Shown here one piece after another: positions 33,291-41,667 of a DNA stretch of 64,000 nucleotides. Position 1 is the first letter of the stretch, and each line of letters opens with the position of its first letter. The DNA is from Halorubrum salipaludis. GTDB lineage: Archaea; Halobacteriota; Halobacteria; Halobacteriales; Haloferacaceae. The notes below the pieces were generated by a model. That model searched no databases and was not told where the DNA came from. It saw only the letters and a list, made by a program, of their open reading frames with translations. The stretch covers positions 496,001 to 560,000 of the forward strand of contig NZ_NSKC01000001.1 in assembly GCF_002286985.1 (NCBI RefSeq). The letters are read 5' to 3'. The position numbers and the translations under genes are program-made.

Positions 33291-34580
33291 ATGAGCGAGA
33301 CTTCGTATCCGCCGGTGTCACAGCACCTCTCGGACGTCGAGACGGCCCGCGAGGAGGGGCGCCGGAAGATGGACTGGGCGCTCCAGCACATGCCGATCCT
33401 GAACGCCCTCCGCGAGGAGTTCGCCGACGAGCAGCCGCTCGCCGGCGAGACGATCGCGATGGCGATGCACGTCGAGGCGAAGACGGCGAACCTCGTCGAG
33501 CTGCTCGCTGAGGGCGGCGCCGAGGTCGCGATCACCGGCTGTAACCCGCTGTCGACCCACGACGACGTGTCGGCCGCGCTCGACACCCACGAGTCGATCA
33601 CCTCCTACGCGGTCCGGGGCGTCGACGACGAGGAGTACTACGACGCGATGCACGCCTGCATCGCCCACGAGCCCACCATCACCGTCGACGACGGGATGGA
33701 CATGGTGAAGCTCGTCCACGAGGAGTACCCCGACCTGATCGACTCCATCGTCGGCGGCGCCGAGGAGACGACCACCGGCGTCGACCGCCTGCGCGCGATG
33801 GACGCCGACGGCGAGCTCCACTACCCCGTCTTCGCCGTGAACGACACGCCGATGAAACAGCTGTTCGACAACGTCCACGGCACGGGCGAGTCGTCGCTCG
33901 CGACCATCGCGATGACGACGAACCTCTCGTGGGCCGGTAAGAACGTCGTCGTCGGCGGGTACGGCCAGTGCGGGAAGGGCGTCGCGAAGAAGGCCTCGGG
34001 CCAGAACGCGAACGTCATCGTCTGCGAGGTCGACCCCCGGAAGGCGCTGGAGGCCCACATGGAGGGGTACGAGGTGCTCCCGATGCGGGAGGCCGCGAAG
34101 AAGGGCGACGTGTTCATCACGACGACGGGCAACCGCGACGTGATCACCCGCGAGCACTTCGCGGAGATGCAGGACGGCGTGCTCCTCGCGAACGCCGGCC
34201 ACTTCGACGTCGAGGTGAACCTCGACGACCTCGACGACCTGGCCGTGGACCGCTACGAGGTCCGCGACGGCGTCGAGGGCTACGAGATGAAAGACGGTCG
34301 CGTCCTCAACGTCATCGCCGAGGGGCGGCTCGTCAACCTCGCCGCCCCCATCGCGCTCGGTCATCCGGTCGAGGTGATGGATCAGAGCTTCGGGGTGCAG
34401 GCGGTCGTCGTCCGCGAACTGGCGGCAAACGGCGAGGAGTACGAGGCCGGCGTCCACGACGTGCCCGACGAGCTCGACCGCGAGGTCGCGGATATCAAGC
34501 TCGCCGCCGAGGGCGTCGAGTACGACGACCTCAGCGATGAACAGCGCGAGTACATGGACAGCTGGGAGCACGGGACGTAA
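33291..34580 (+). CDS. ahcY: Adenosylhomocysteinase (S-adenosylhomocysteine hydrolase)
   Basis: A 429-residue NAD-dependent enzyme splitting S-adenosylhomocysteine into adenosine and homocysteine, relieving inhibition of methyltransferases. Signatures are ITGCNPLSTHDDV, the catalytic block MKQLFDN, the NAD-binding VVVGGYGQCGKGVAKKASG near residue 220, VFITTTGNRDVI and NAGHFDVEV. It is shorter than bacterial forms, as in other archaea. The ATG at 33291 is preferred to an in-frame GTG at 33273 since a TATA-like GGTTTAGTG at 33259-33267 then sits correctly for a leaderless mRNA. Confidence 0.97.
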   Translation: MSETSYPPVSQHLSDVETAREEGRRKMDWALQHMPILNALREEFADEQPLAGETIAMAMHVEAKTANLVELLAEGGAEVAITGCNPLSTHDDVSAALDTHESITSYAVRGVDDEEYYDAMHACIAHEPTITVDDGMDMVKLVHEEYPDLIDSIVGGAEETTTGVDRLRAMDADGELHYPVFAVNDTPMKQLFDNVHGTGESSLATIAMTTNLSWAGKNVVVGGYGQCGKGVAKKASGQNANVIVCEVDPRKALEAHMEGYEVLPMREAAKKGDVFITTTGNRDVITREHFAEMQDGVLLANAGHFDVEVNLDDLDDLAVDRYEVRDGVEGYEMKDGRVLNVIAEGRLVNLAAPIALGHPVEVMDQSFGVQAVVVRELAANGEEYEAGVHDVPDELDREVADIKLAAEGVEYDDLSDEQREYMDSWEHGT

Positions 34581-35012
34581 GCGACGACTAGCCGACGACG
34601 CTCCACTACACGAACGGTCGGCGCGCGCCTCCGAGGCCGCATCGCGGCCGAGGAGCGTCGCGCGAGGGACGCGGCGACCGTAGGGAGCCGCGAGGCTGGG
34701 GAGGTGTGAGGTGCGGTGCTGTGCGGGGCGGGACTCGAAGGGGCAGTCGCGAGGCGGGCGCAGGCGACGTAAGCACCACAGCGAAGGAGCGACAGCGACT
34801 GAGCGAGGAGCGAAGCGAGCGTGCGCCCGCCTCGCGACTGGGGCTTCGGTGGTGGTCGTGTCGCCCAGCGATTTATAAACAGTATCATCGTCCAGCCGAG
34901 CGGTTGGGGCTTCGGCTGTCTCGGTCGCGATCGGTCAGACGGTCCCGAGCGCCCCCCGATCGTCTCCGTCGTTCTCACACCCTTTTTGAGCGACAATCAC
35001 GTACGGATCGCA
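34581..35012. other. 432-bp gene-free stretch with a repeat element
   Basis: It holds a 27-bp inverted repeat (34736-34848), purine-biased GAGCGA-type low-complexity sequence between the arms, a strong TATA-like GATTTATAAACAG at 34870-34882, and the 11-bp TGGGGCTTCGG at 34839-34849 and 34905-34915. The NucS promoter (CCTTTTTGAG, about 34981) ends the stretch. No coding frame is credible. Confidence 0.6.
34736..34848. repeat. Inverted-repeat element, 27-bp arms, 59-bp centre
   Basis: Arms 34736-34762 and 34822-34848 match at 24 of 27 positions; the inner 19 bp (CAGTCGCGAGGCGGGCGCA and its complement) are perfect. The centre is a GAGCGAAGCGAG-type low-complexity run. I believe similar sequence recurs between genes in Halorubrum-type genomes, which suggests a non-autonomous dispersed repeat; only one copy is in this window. 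Confidence 0.6.
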
Positions 35013-35822
35013 GTGACAGTCACGAGCGTCCACGACCCGAGCCACCGCGAGGCCCTCTGGGAGCTTGAGGACGCGTTCGAGCGCGGCGACCTGATAAGCG
35101 TGTTCGGTCGCTGCACCGTCAGCTACGAGGGCCGCGCCGCCTCCGATCTGGGCGCCGGCGACCGCCTGCTCGTGTTGAAGCCGGACGGCGCCGCCCTCGT
35201 CCACACCGACGAGGGGCGCCAGCCCGTCAACTGGCAGCCGCCGGGGTCGGAACACCGCGCCGCGGTCCGCGAGGGGCGGCTTCGCGTCGTCTCGACGCGG
35301 ACCAGCCCCGCCGAGACGCTGACGGTCCGCTTTTCCGACGTGCACCAGCTCTCCGCGATGGCCGTCACGGGCGGGCGCGACCTCACGCTCCACGGGAGCG
35401 AGGAGGACCTCCGGACCAGAATCTTGGAACGGCCGGAGCTCGTCGAGCCGGGGTTCGAACCGCGCGAGACCGAGCGCCCGTCCAGCGCCGGCCCGATGGA
35501 CGTGTTCGGCGTCGACGCCGACGGGACCCCCGTGATCGTCGAACTGAAACGGCGGCGGGTCGGTCCGGATGCGGTCGGCCAGCTCGCGCGGTACGTGCGG
35601 GCGCTCCGGGAGGAGCTGGGCGCGGAGGGCGGGGGCGGCGGTTCCGACGCCGGCGATTCGGAGGAGAGCGATTCCAGGGATAGCGATTCCGACGCCGACG
35701 GCGGCGGCGCCCCGACCGTCCGGGGCGTCCTCGTCGCGCCCTCGGTCACCGACCGGGCCGCGGAGCGGCTCGCGGACCGCGGGTTCGACCACGTCGCGCT
35801 CGACCCGACGCCGGAGGAGTGA
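35013..35822 (+). CDS. nucS: Endonuclease NucS
   Basis: A 269-residue ssDNA-flap and mismatch endonuclease of the NucS/EndoMS family, acting with the sliding clamp in DNA repair. The N-terminal half is the DNA-binding beta-barrel (GRCTVSYEGRAASDLGAGDR, HTDEGRQPVNWQPPG). The C-terminal nuclease domain has DVFGVDADGTPVIVELKRRR with the Asp and Glu-x-Lys active site near residues 163-176. An acidic Gly/Ser/Asp linker (EGGGGGSDAGDSEES) lies late in the domain. The GTG at 35013 is chosen since upstream in-frame starts fall in the inverted-repeat element. A TATA-like CCTTTTTGAG lies about 30 bp before it. Confidence 0.93.
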   Translation: MTVTSVHDPSHREALWELEDAFERGDLISVFGRCTVSYEGRAASDLGAGDRLLVLKPDGAALVHTDEGRQPVNWQPPGSEHRAAVREGRLRVVSTRTSPAETLTVRFSDVHQLSAMAVTGGRDLTLHGSEEDLRTRILERPELVEPGFEPRETERPSSAGPMDVFGVDADGTPVIVELKRRRVGPDAVGQLARYVRALREELGAEGGGGGSDAGDSEESDSRDSDSDADGGGAPTVRGVLVAPSVTDRAAERLADRGFDHVALDPTPEE

Positions 35823-35991
35823 TCGGGCGGCGCGAAGCGGCCGGTGACGTGAGGTGGCGCCCGAGCGAGTGGCGTGCCAACACGCGACTCGATCGGGTCG
35901 AGAGCCGGCGTTGACCCCCGAGAGGCCGACGACGACGCCTCGCTATCGAAGGCTTTATCGCCGCAGCGCGGGCTACATCGGACAAGTAGCC

Positions 35992-36522
35992 ATGTCTGAC
36001 AAACCCGCCTCTATGTATCGGACGATCGACAAGCCGTCGTACACCCGCCGCGAATACATCACGGGCATTCCCGGCTCGAAGATCGCCCAGCACAACATGG
36101 GCGACCTCTCCGCGGAGCCGGACGACTACCCCGTCCAGATCAGCCTCCGCGTCGAGGAGGAGCTCCAGATCCGACACGGCTCGCTCGAGAGCGCGCGCCT
36201 CTCGGCGAACCGCCACCTCATCAAGGAGCTCGGCGAGGGCAACTACAAGATGACGCTCCGCAAGTTCCCCCACCAGGTCATCCGGGAGAACAAGCAGGCG
36301 ACCGGCGCCGGCGCGGACCGCGTCTCCGACGGGATGCGGCAGGCGTTCGGGAAGCCGGTCGGGACGGCCGCACGACTCAACAAGGACGACGTCGTCTTCA
36401 CGGCCTACTGCGACGTCGACCAGGCCCCCGTCGTGAAGGAGGCGTTCCGCCGGGCGTACAACAAGCTCTCGCCGCCGTGCCGGATCACGGTCGAGCGCGG
36501 CGAGAAGCTGCTCGTCTCGTAG
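35992..36522 (+). CDS. rpl10e: 50S ribosomal protein L10e (uL16)
   Basis: A 176-residue ribosomal protein of the L16/L10e family, located near the peptidyl-transferase centre. Diagnostic blocks are [41 protein letters not shown] and [20 protein letters not shown]. The internal [23 protein letters not shown] holds the family loop. The ATG at 35992 fits the family start; a TATA-like AAGGCTTTATCG is about 40 bp upstream. It stands alone, as is usual for this gene in haloarchaea. Confidence 0.98.
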   Translation: MSDKPASMYRTIDKPSYTRREYITGIPGSKIAQHNMGDLSAEPDDYPVQISLRVEEELQIRHGSLESARLSANRHLIKELGEGNYKMTLRKFPHQVIRENKQATGAGADRVSDGMRQAFGKPVGTAARLNKDDVVFTAYCDVDQAPVVKEAFRRAYNKLSPPCRITVERGEKLLVS

Positions 36523-36660
36523 AGCCAACCGACCCCCGTCCGTTCGAGGCGGGTCCTTCTCCGCGCGATCGCGTCACTGAGCCGCGGCGCCGCGCGCACG
36601 GCTCCGGCGTCACGCGCCGAGCCGAACACCTGAAATACCTCGATCGCGTACCGAACGGCA

Positions 36661-38715
36661 GTGTCACAGCAGTTGGCCGAGGTCGAGACGCTGTTCCTCC
36701 ACGAGGCGCGGAGCGACTACACCGTCGTCGCGAACCGCGACGGCAACCGGGTGCTCCGCGGGCGGCTCGAACTCAAGGAGACCTCCGCGGGGCCGCGACC
36801 GGGCAAGTTCCGGGTGATCCGCGACGGCGAGGACCACCCCCGCCAGCCCGACGAGTTCGTCGACCTCGCCCGCGCGGCCGGTCGGATCCGGATCTCCGAG
36901 CAGACCGCCCCCGAGAACCGGCAGCGACTGAAGGAGATGCTCGACGGCTACCAGCTGGAGGCGACGGCGGTCCGGACCTGCCGGCGCTGCGCGAGTGACG
37001 GGCGGTACGGCCCCATCACGAGCGAGAGCGCGATCGAGCACAACGGCGAGCTGATCTGCCGCGACTGCGCGCGCCGGGAGTTAGAGCGCGAGCTGTCGTA
37101 CAAAGGCGAATTCACGGGCGCCGCCGAGGAGCGGCTCGAAGAGCTCCTCTACGAGTCCGGCGACTTAGACCGGATCGTCAACCTCCTGCAGGGCGGGCTC
37201 GACCCCGACCTCACGAAGTACGACGAGGTCTCCGCGAACGTCGACGACATCTCGCCGGTCCGGACCGAGGACCTCGATCTGCATCCCGATCTCTCCGCGC
37301 ACCTCCAGGGACGCTTCGAGGAGCTGCTGCCGGTCCAGAGCCTCTCCGTGCGGAACGGCCTCTTGGAGGGAAACGACCAGCTCGTCGTGAGCGCGACCGC
37401 GACCGGGAAGACGCTGGTCGGCGAGCTGACGGGGATCGACCGGGCGCTGAAGGGGGACGGGAAGCTCCTCTTTCTGGTCCCGCTCGTCGCGCTCGCCAAC
37501 CAGAAGCACGAGGACTTCGAGGACCGCTACGGCGACCTGCTGAACGTCTCGATCCGCGTCGGCTCCTCGCGCGTGAACGACGACGGCAACCGGTTCGACC
37601 CGAACGCCGACGTGATCGTCGGCACCTACGAGGGGATCGACCACGCGCTCCGGACGGGCAAGGACTTAGGCGACGTGGGGACCGTCGTCATCGACGAGGT
37701 CCACACCCTGAAGGAAGGCGAGCGCGGCCACCGGCTCGACGGGCTCATCTCGCGGCTGAAGCACTACAGCGAGAAGCGGATGGAGACGCATTCGGGGTAC
37801 GACGGCACCCAGTTCGTCTACCTCTCCGCGACCGTCGGCAACCCCGAGTGGCTCGCCGAGAAGCTCCGGGCGACGCTGATCGAGTTCGAGGAGCGCCCCG
37901 TCCCCATCGAGCGCCACGTCACCTTCGCGGACAGCCGGGAGAAGGCGCAGATCGCCGACAAGCTCGTGAAACGCGAGTTCGACACGAAGTCGTCGAAGGG
38001 GTACCGCGGGCAGACGATCATCTTCACGAACTCCCGGCGGCGGTGCCACGAGATCAGCCGGAAGCTCCGGTACGACTCCGCGCCGTACCACGCCGGCCTC
38101 GACTACAAGCGCCGGAAGAAGGTGGAACGGCAGTTCGGGAACCAGGACCTCTCCGCGGTCGTCACCACCGCGGCGCTGGCCGCCGGCGTCGACTTCCCCG
38201 CCTCGCAGGTGATCTTCGACTCGCTGGCGATGGGGATCGAGTGGCTCTCCGTCCAGGAGTTCTCCCAGATGCTCGGCCGGGCCGGGCGACCGGACTACCA
38301 CGACCGCGGCCGCGTCTACCTCCTCGTCGAGCCCGACGGCGTCTACCACAACTCCATGGACCGCACGGAGGACGAGGTCGCCTTCACGCTCCTGAAAGGC
38401 GAGATGGAGGACGTGGCGACCCACTACGACGAGACCGCCGCGGTCGAGGAGACCCTCGCGAACGTCGTCGTCGCGGGCAAGAAGGCCAAGCGGCTCAACG
38501 ACCGAATGATCGGCGAGGTGCCGACGAAACACGCGGTCGGCAAACTGTTGGAGTGGGAGTTCATCGACGGCTTTGAGCCGACGCCGCTCGGTCGGGGGAT
38601 CACGAGGCACTTCCTCGCACCTGACGAGGCCTTCTTCATGCTCGACGCGATCCGGAAGGGGACCGACCCCTACCAGATCGTCGCCGACCTCGAACTGCGC
38701 GACGACGAGGAGTGA
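36661..38715 (+). CDS. COG1202 archaeal DEAD/DEAH-type superfamily II helicase with zinc finger
   Basis: A 684-residue helicase. Residues 1-105 are a family-specific N-terminal domain. A four-Cys zinc finger follows (CRRCASDGRYG...CRDCARRE, about 103-137). The helicase core has motif I SATATGKT near residue 245, motif II IDEVHTLKEG, motif III YLSATVGNP, FTNSRRRCHE, TTAALAAGVDFP and motif VI MLGRAGRPDYHD. A C-terminal winged-helix-like region ends the protein. Members are archaea-specific and thought to act in DNA or RNA metabolism, related to Hel308/Ski2-like enzymes; the precise role is not established. GTG start at 36661 with a TGAAATACC element about 30 bp upstream. Confidence 0.9.
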   Translation: MSQQLAEVETLFLHEARSDYTVVANRDGNRVLRGRLELKETSAGPRPGKFRVIRDGEDHPRQPDEFVDLARAAGRIRISEQTAPENRQRLKEMLDGYQLEATAVRTCRRCASDGRYGPITSESAIEHNGELICRDCARRELERELSYKGEFTGAAEERLEELLYESGDLDRIVNLLQGGLDPDLTKYDEVSANVDDISPVRTEDLDLHPDLSAHLQGRFEELLPVQSLSVRNGLLEGNDQLVVSATATGKTLVGELTGIDRALKGDGKLLFLVPLVALANQKHEDFEDRYGDLLNVSIRVGSSRVNDDGNRFDPNADVIVGTYEGIDHALRTGKDLGDVGTVVIDEVHTLKEGERGHRLDGLISRLKHYSEKRMETHSGYDGTQFVYLSATVGNPEWLAEKLRATLIEFEERPVPIERHVTFADSREKAQIADKLVKREFDTKSSKGYRGQTIIFTNSRRRCHEISRKLRYDSAPYHAGLDYKRRKKVERQFGNQDLSAVVTTAALAAGVDFPASQVIFDSLAMGIEWLSVQEFSQMLGRAGRPDYHDRGRVYLLVEPDGVYHNSMDRTEDEVAFTLLKGEMEDVATHYDETAAVEETLANVVVAGKKAKRLNDRMIGEVPTKHAVGKLLEWEFIDGFEPTPLGRGITRHFLAPDEAFFMLDAIRKGTDPYQIVADLELRDDEE

Positions 38716-38793
38716 GGACCAGAGGGGAAACCGGGGCGTACCCCGCCCGCGCAACGAAACGCTTTACCGGCCGATGCGGGTACGTATGGGTGC

Positions 38794-38864
38794 GGGGCCG
38801 TGGGGTAGTGGTATCCTCGCTGCCTTGGGTGCAGTGGACCTGAGTTCGACTCTCAGCGGCCCCA
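38794..38864 (+). tRNA. tRNA-Pro (anticodon TGG)
   Basis: A 71-nt cloverleaf. Acceptor GGGGCCG (38794-38800) pairs with CGGCCCC (38857-38863) plus discriminator A. The anticodon stem GCTGC/GCAGT closes the loop CTTGGGT with anticodon TGG, and the T-arm is CTGAG-TTCGACT-CTCAG. The D-loop AGTGGTA carries the invariant GG. CCA is not encoded beyond the A. A TATA-like ACGCTTTACC lies about 30 bp upstream. It abuts a low-GC island that starts within 5 bp of its 3' end. Confidence 0.93.
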
Positions 38865-38868
38865 TCCG

Positions 38869-39072
38869 TTATTCTTGGCCGTTACAGACAACCTGTTCGA
38901 GTTCTGCATGAAGATCGGGATGGTGTTTCCTGAGAACCTCTACGTCAGTTTGGAGTTCTTCGTGAATTCGATTTCGGATTCGTGATACGGCTTGATACTG
39001 ATTCGGACCGGTGTTCTTCGATCGGAGATGTTCACGCTCGGTTTCAGTAAGGAGAGCACGTGTTCGTGCCAT
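38869..39072 (-). CDS. Small conserved haloarchaeal protein (67 aa) at the island edge
   Basis: A 67-residue mostly helical protein: MARTRALLTETEREHLRSK, then YQAVSRIRNRIHEEL, DVEVLRKHHPDL and a Cys near the end (VVCNGQE). I recognise similar 60-70 residue proteins in many haloarchaea, often with RYxAxSRVRxRI-type cores, but no function is established; size and charge would suit a DNA-binding or regulatory role. Its stop lies 5 bp from the tRNA-Pro 3' end, on the opposite strand. The ATG at 39072 is preceded by a pair of direct repeats holding GTGTACAC, a likely control site. Confidence 0.8.
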   Translation of the reverse strand: MARTRALLTETEREHLRSKNTGPNQYQAVSRIRNRIHEELQTDVEVLRKHHPDLHAELEQVVCNGQE

Positions 39073-39077
39073 GGTTT

Positions 39078-39122
39078 GTGTACACATCTGTCTGGTAAGT
39101 GTACACTGCATCTGTCTGGTAA
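39078..39122. promoter_or_regulatory. Paired direct repeats with GTGTACAC palindromes upstream of the 67-aa gene
   Basis: GTGTACAC occurs at 39078-39085 and 39099-39106, and CATCTGTCTGGTAA at 39085-39098 and 39109-39122. The two composite units lie 6-50 bp before the leftward ATG at 39072, so they can hold a cooperative regulator over its promoter. A further AT-rich TTTGCAAATATACAAATG at about 39146-39163 could be the TATA region. Confidence 0.65.
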
Positions 39123-39205
39123 CGGTTCGACGCTGTCCGATCAGTTTGCAAATATACAAATGTGAGTGGGAGGATCTACAAACCGGATAACGAATCACGA
39201 CAGAT

Positions 39206-40351
39206 ATGGAGTCACACAGGTAAGGGGGTCTCACCGAGCAAATTGTCATCACAGAGCTGAAAAAGCGTAATATTAGCGTGTCAACGCCAGTAGGCGACAA
39301 CGAACGATACGATCTCGTCTTGGAAAAGCCGGATGGCGATCTGTTGCGTGCACAGATCAAAACAGGGCGGGTGAAAGACGGAGTCGTCCGATTCAAGGGG
39401 GTAAGCCAGCACACGAACTCGTCTGGGCACGTGTACAAGCAGTACGGCGACGATGTCGACTGTTTTCTCGTACACTCCAACGAAACAGAGGAAACCTATT
39501 TCGTCGATTCTGAAGAGGTTGGGACCTCGATGCACTTGCGTATCGATCCGCCTGCTCAGAAAACCAGTCAGATCAATTGGGCCGAAGAGTACCACCTCGA
39601 GCAACAATGGCCGCCCACCGACCACAGCAAAAGAGACTCGACAGTTACTGCGGTTATCGACGCGCTCGAAAGCGTAGAAGGCACTGTATATATTGATCCG
39701 ACCAGAGAAGGCGATCAGGTCTTATTGTTTGTCGACGCAGACGACGAAACACATCGAATTGGAGCCAAGACCGGATGGATTGTGAATGGCCGAGTCCGGT
39801 TCACCCCGAGTGAAGCCGCAGAGTATCATCTCGTATACTGTGATGAGTTAGACGATTTGCTGTCTGTACATTCTGATGAATTTAACGAGTCCATCTCCTT
39901 CCGAGTAGACAGCGAGAATACTCGAGAGGGCACAAATCCAGTAGACAAGTATACGTTCGAGAATAACTGGCCGCCATCCATTGTCGGGACTTCACCGACA
40001 GATCCAACGCCGGAACTGACCCGGTTCATCAGTAGACTGGAAGACAAACAGATGGCGTATAACCGTGTAGAATACGACGGTAAAAGGGAGGTAGAAGTGT
40101 ATTGTGGAGGATCTTATTTTCGAATCCGTGTCGAATCGGCATGGATCGAGAACGGACTGATCCGATTCAATGCGAACGGAAACAACGTCGATTACTATTC
40201 ATTTGAGAATCCTGAGAAAGAGGAATGGTATCTCGTATCGGACGATTCGTTTGGTAGTTCGATCTCACTTCGAGTAGATCCACCGGAAAAAGAAGATTAT
40301 CGGATTAATTTTGCAAAAGATTATCTACTAGAAAGAATGTGGCCAGTGTGA
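39206..40351 (+). pseudogene. Triple PD-(D/E)XK-like domain protein, interrupted by an early in-frame TAA
   Basis: The frame starts ATG GAG TCA CAC AGG at 39206 and hits TAA at 39221, then stays open to 40351. The usual N-terminal helix of this family (LTEQIVITELKKRNI) lies after the stop and before a GTG at 39278, the first usable restart, which would give 357 residues. Domain 1 matches the group I intron-associated PD-(D/E)XK_5 nuclease: GDNERYDLV and RAQIKTG, with Asp12 and Gln26-x-Lys28 (GTG numbering). Two further domains (about 121-230 and 240-357) repeat its layout but have RIGAKTG and RIRVESA at the catalytic site. Base composition is clearly AT-richer than the neighbours, a sign of transfer. 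It may be a pseudogene or a shortened active protein. Confidence 0.75.
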
Positions 40352-40403
40352 GCTGACTATTTGCCGAAAGTTATTCCGAGTGTCAAATCACCGAGGACGG
40401 TCC

Positions 40404-41363
40404 TCACCGCTCCAGCACCGTCCCGCTGGCGCCGACGACGTAGTCGCGGTCGCCGTCGAACGCCGCGACGGCGCGGAGGTTCTGTCCGGAAGGCGTGTCG
40501 ACGACGGTCCAGTCGCCGTCCTCGCGCTCGACGACGGTGCCGCTCCCGCCGACGGCGACCCCGCCGGCGCCACCGGTGATCACGTCCTTGAGGCCGGCCT
40601 CGGCGATCCGGTCCGACCGCCACTCGACGCCGTCGTAGACGTAGAGCGAGCCGCTCCCGCCGACGACGGTCACGTCGTCGGGGGCGTCGGCGTCGAGCCC
40701 GGCGAAGGTGGTGTCCGCGTCCTCGATGCCGAACGGCTCCCACGTGGTGCCGTCGTCGGTGGCGAACACCTTCCCGTTCGTGTCGATGAGGGTCCCCGCG
40801 CGGGCGCCGTAGAAGTCGACGGCGGGGATGCCGGCGCCGGAGCCGGGCGTGAGGTAGTTCCAAGTGCCCTCCTCGCCGTTCTCGAAGCTGTAGTACACCA
40901 GCCCGGAGTCGTCGACCACGTACACGTCCGCGTCGCCCGCGGGGCCCGTGACCGCGACGGAGTTGAACTGGTTGGAGGCGTCGTTCGGCTGCGACCGGTC
41001 GACCAGGTTGCCGGTGGTCACGTCGTACTCACCGACGGCGCCGCTGTTGCCGACCATCCAGAGGCGCTCGCCGTCGTCGGTGACCGCGGCGCCGCGGAGC
41101 CCGTTGCCGTTGCCGGAGACGCCGCCGCGGAACACCGTCTCCCAGCCGGCCGCCGTCCGCTCGATCAGCACGCCGCCCGCCCCGACCGCGTGCGGGTTCG
41201 CGGCGGTGTACCGAACGTCGTGGAGGGTCCCGTCGACCGGGGTCTTCGCGGCGGTCCAGTCGGAGGCCGACTCATCCGCCGCCGACACGACGCCGGGGAC
41301 CGCGGCGGCCGCGACCGATGCACCTGCGAGCTTCACGACCGAACGTCGAGTGTGTCGGGTCAT
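40404..41363 (-). CDS. Tat-exported beta-propeller-like protein
   Basis: A 319-residue protein with a Tat signal (TRHTRRSVVKLAGASVAAAA, cleavage near VSAAD, residue 30). The mature part has repeated short strands with Gly-Asp turns (GAAVTDDGERLWMVGNSGAV, SVAVTGPAGDADVYVVDDSG, GGSGSLYVYDGVEW, VVGASGTVLER), as in photosynthesis-system HCF136/BNR-type or other beta-propellers. No lipobox Cys. The ATG at 41363 has a GGTTTTTACC element about 30 bp upstream on the minus strand. GC content is back to normal here, so the low-GC island ends before it. Ligand or enzymatic role unknown. Confidence 0.8.
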   Translation of the reverse strand: MTRHTRRSVVKLAGASVAAAAVPGVVSAADESASDWTAAKTPVDGTLHDVRYTAANPHAVGAGGVLIERTAAGWETVFRGGVSGNGNGLRGAAVTDDGERLWMVGNSGAVGEYDVTTGNLVDRSQPNDASNQFNSVAVTGPAGDADVYVVDDSGLVYYSFENGEEGTWNYLTPGSGAGIPAVDFYGARAGTLIDTNGKVFATDDGTTWEPFGIEDADTTFAGLDADAPDDVTVVGGSGSLYVYDGVEWRSDRIAEAGLKDVITGGAGGVAVGGSGTVVEREDGDWTVVDTPSGQNLRAVAAFDGDRDYVVGASGTVLER

Positions 41364-41667
41364 CGCATCTGGTCGGTGTGCCGGAAGGGTGGTAAAAACC
41401 GGAAACCGTGGCGGTGAATTGAACCGATTTCGGGCGACTTGAACGGAGTTGATCGGGTCAACGAACGGTGCTTTCAAGTAAGCGATCGAAACGGCCGATG
41501 CTTTGAAGTGAAGAATCGAATCGAGCCGCGGTGCCGGTCTCGATCGCGTTCGAGGCGGCGCCGAGCGAGGCCGCGCGCGCGGACGACGGCGGGGCGACGC
41601 GACGCGCCGACCCGGTCGCCGCCTTTCGAAATCCTTTTGTCTCGAATCGGCGTTGGTCAGATTGCGA
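41364..41667. other. 304-bp gene-free stretch before tRNA-Phe
   Basis: It holds the leftward promoter of the propeller-like gene (about 41395) and the tRNA promoter (GAAATCCTTTTGTC at about 41628-41641). Between them there are short imperfect repeats of GCTTTGAAGTGA and GCTTTCAAGTAA type (41470-41515). No credible coding frame. Confidence 0.55.

Noticed and set aside
40352-40420. Right-hand attachment site for the low-GC island
   Set aside because: I looked for a copy of the tRNA-Pro 3' end (CTCAGCGGCCCCA) after the island and found none.
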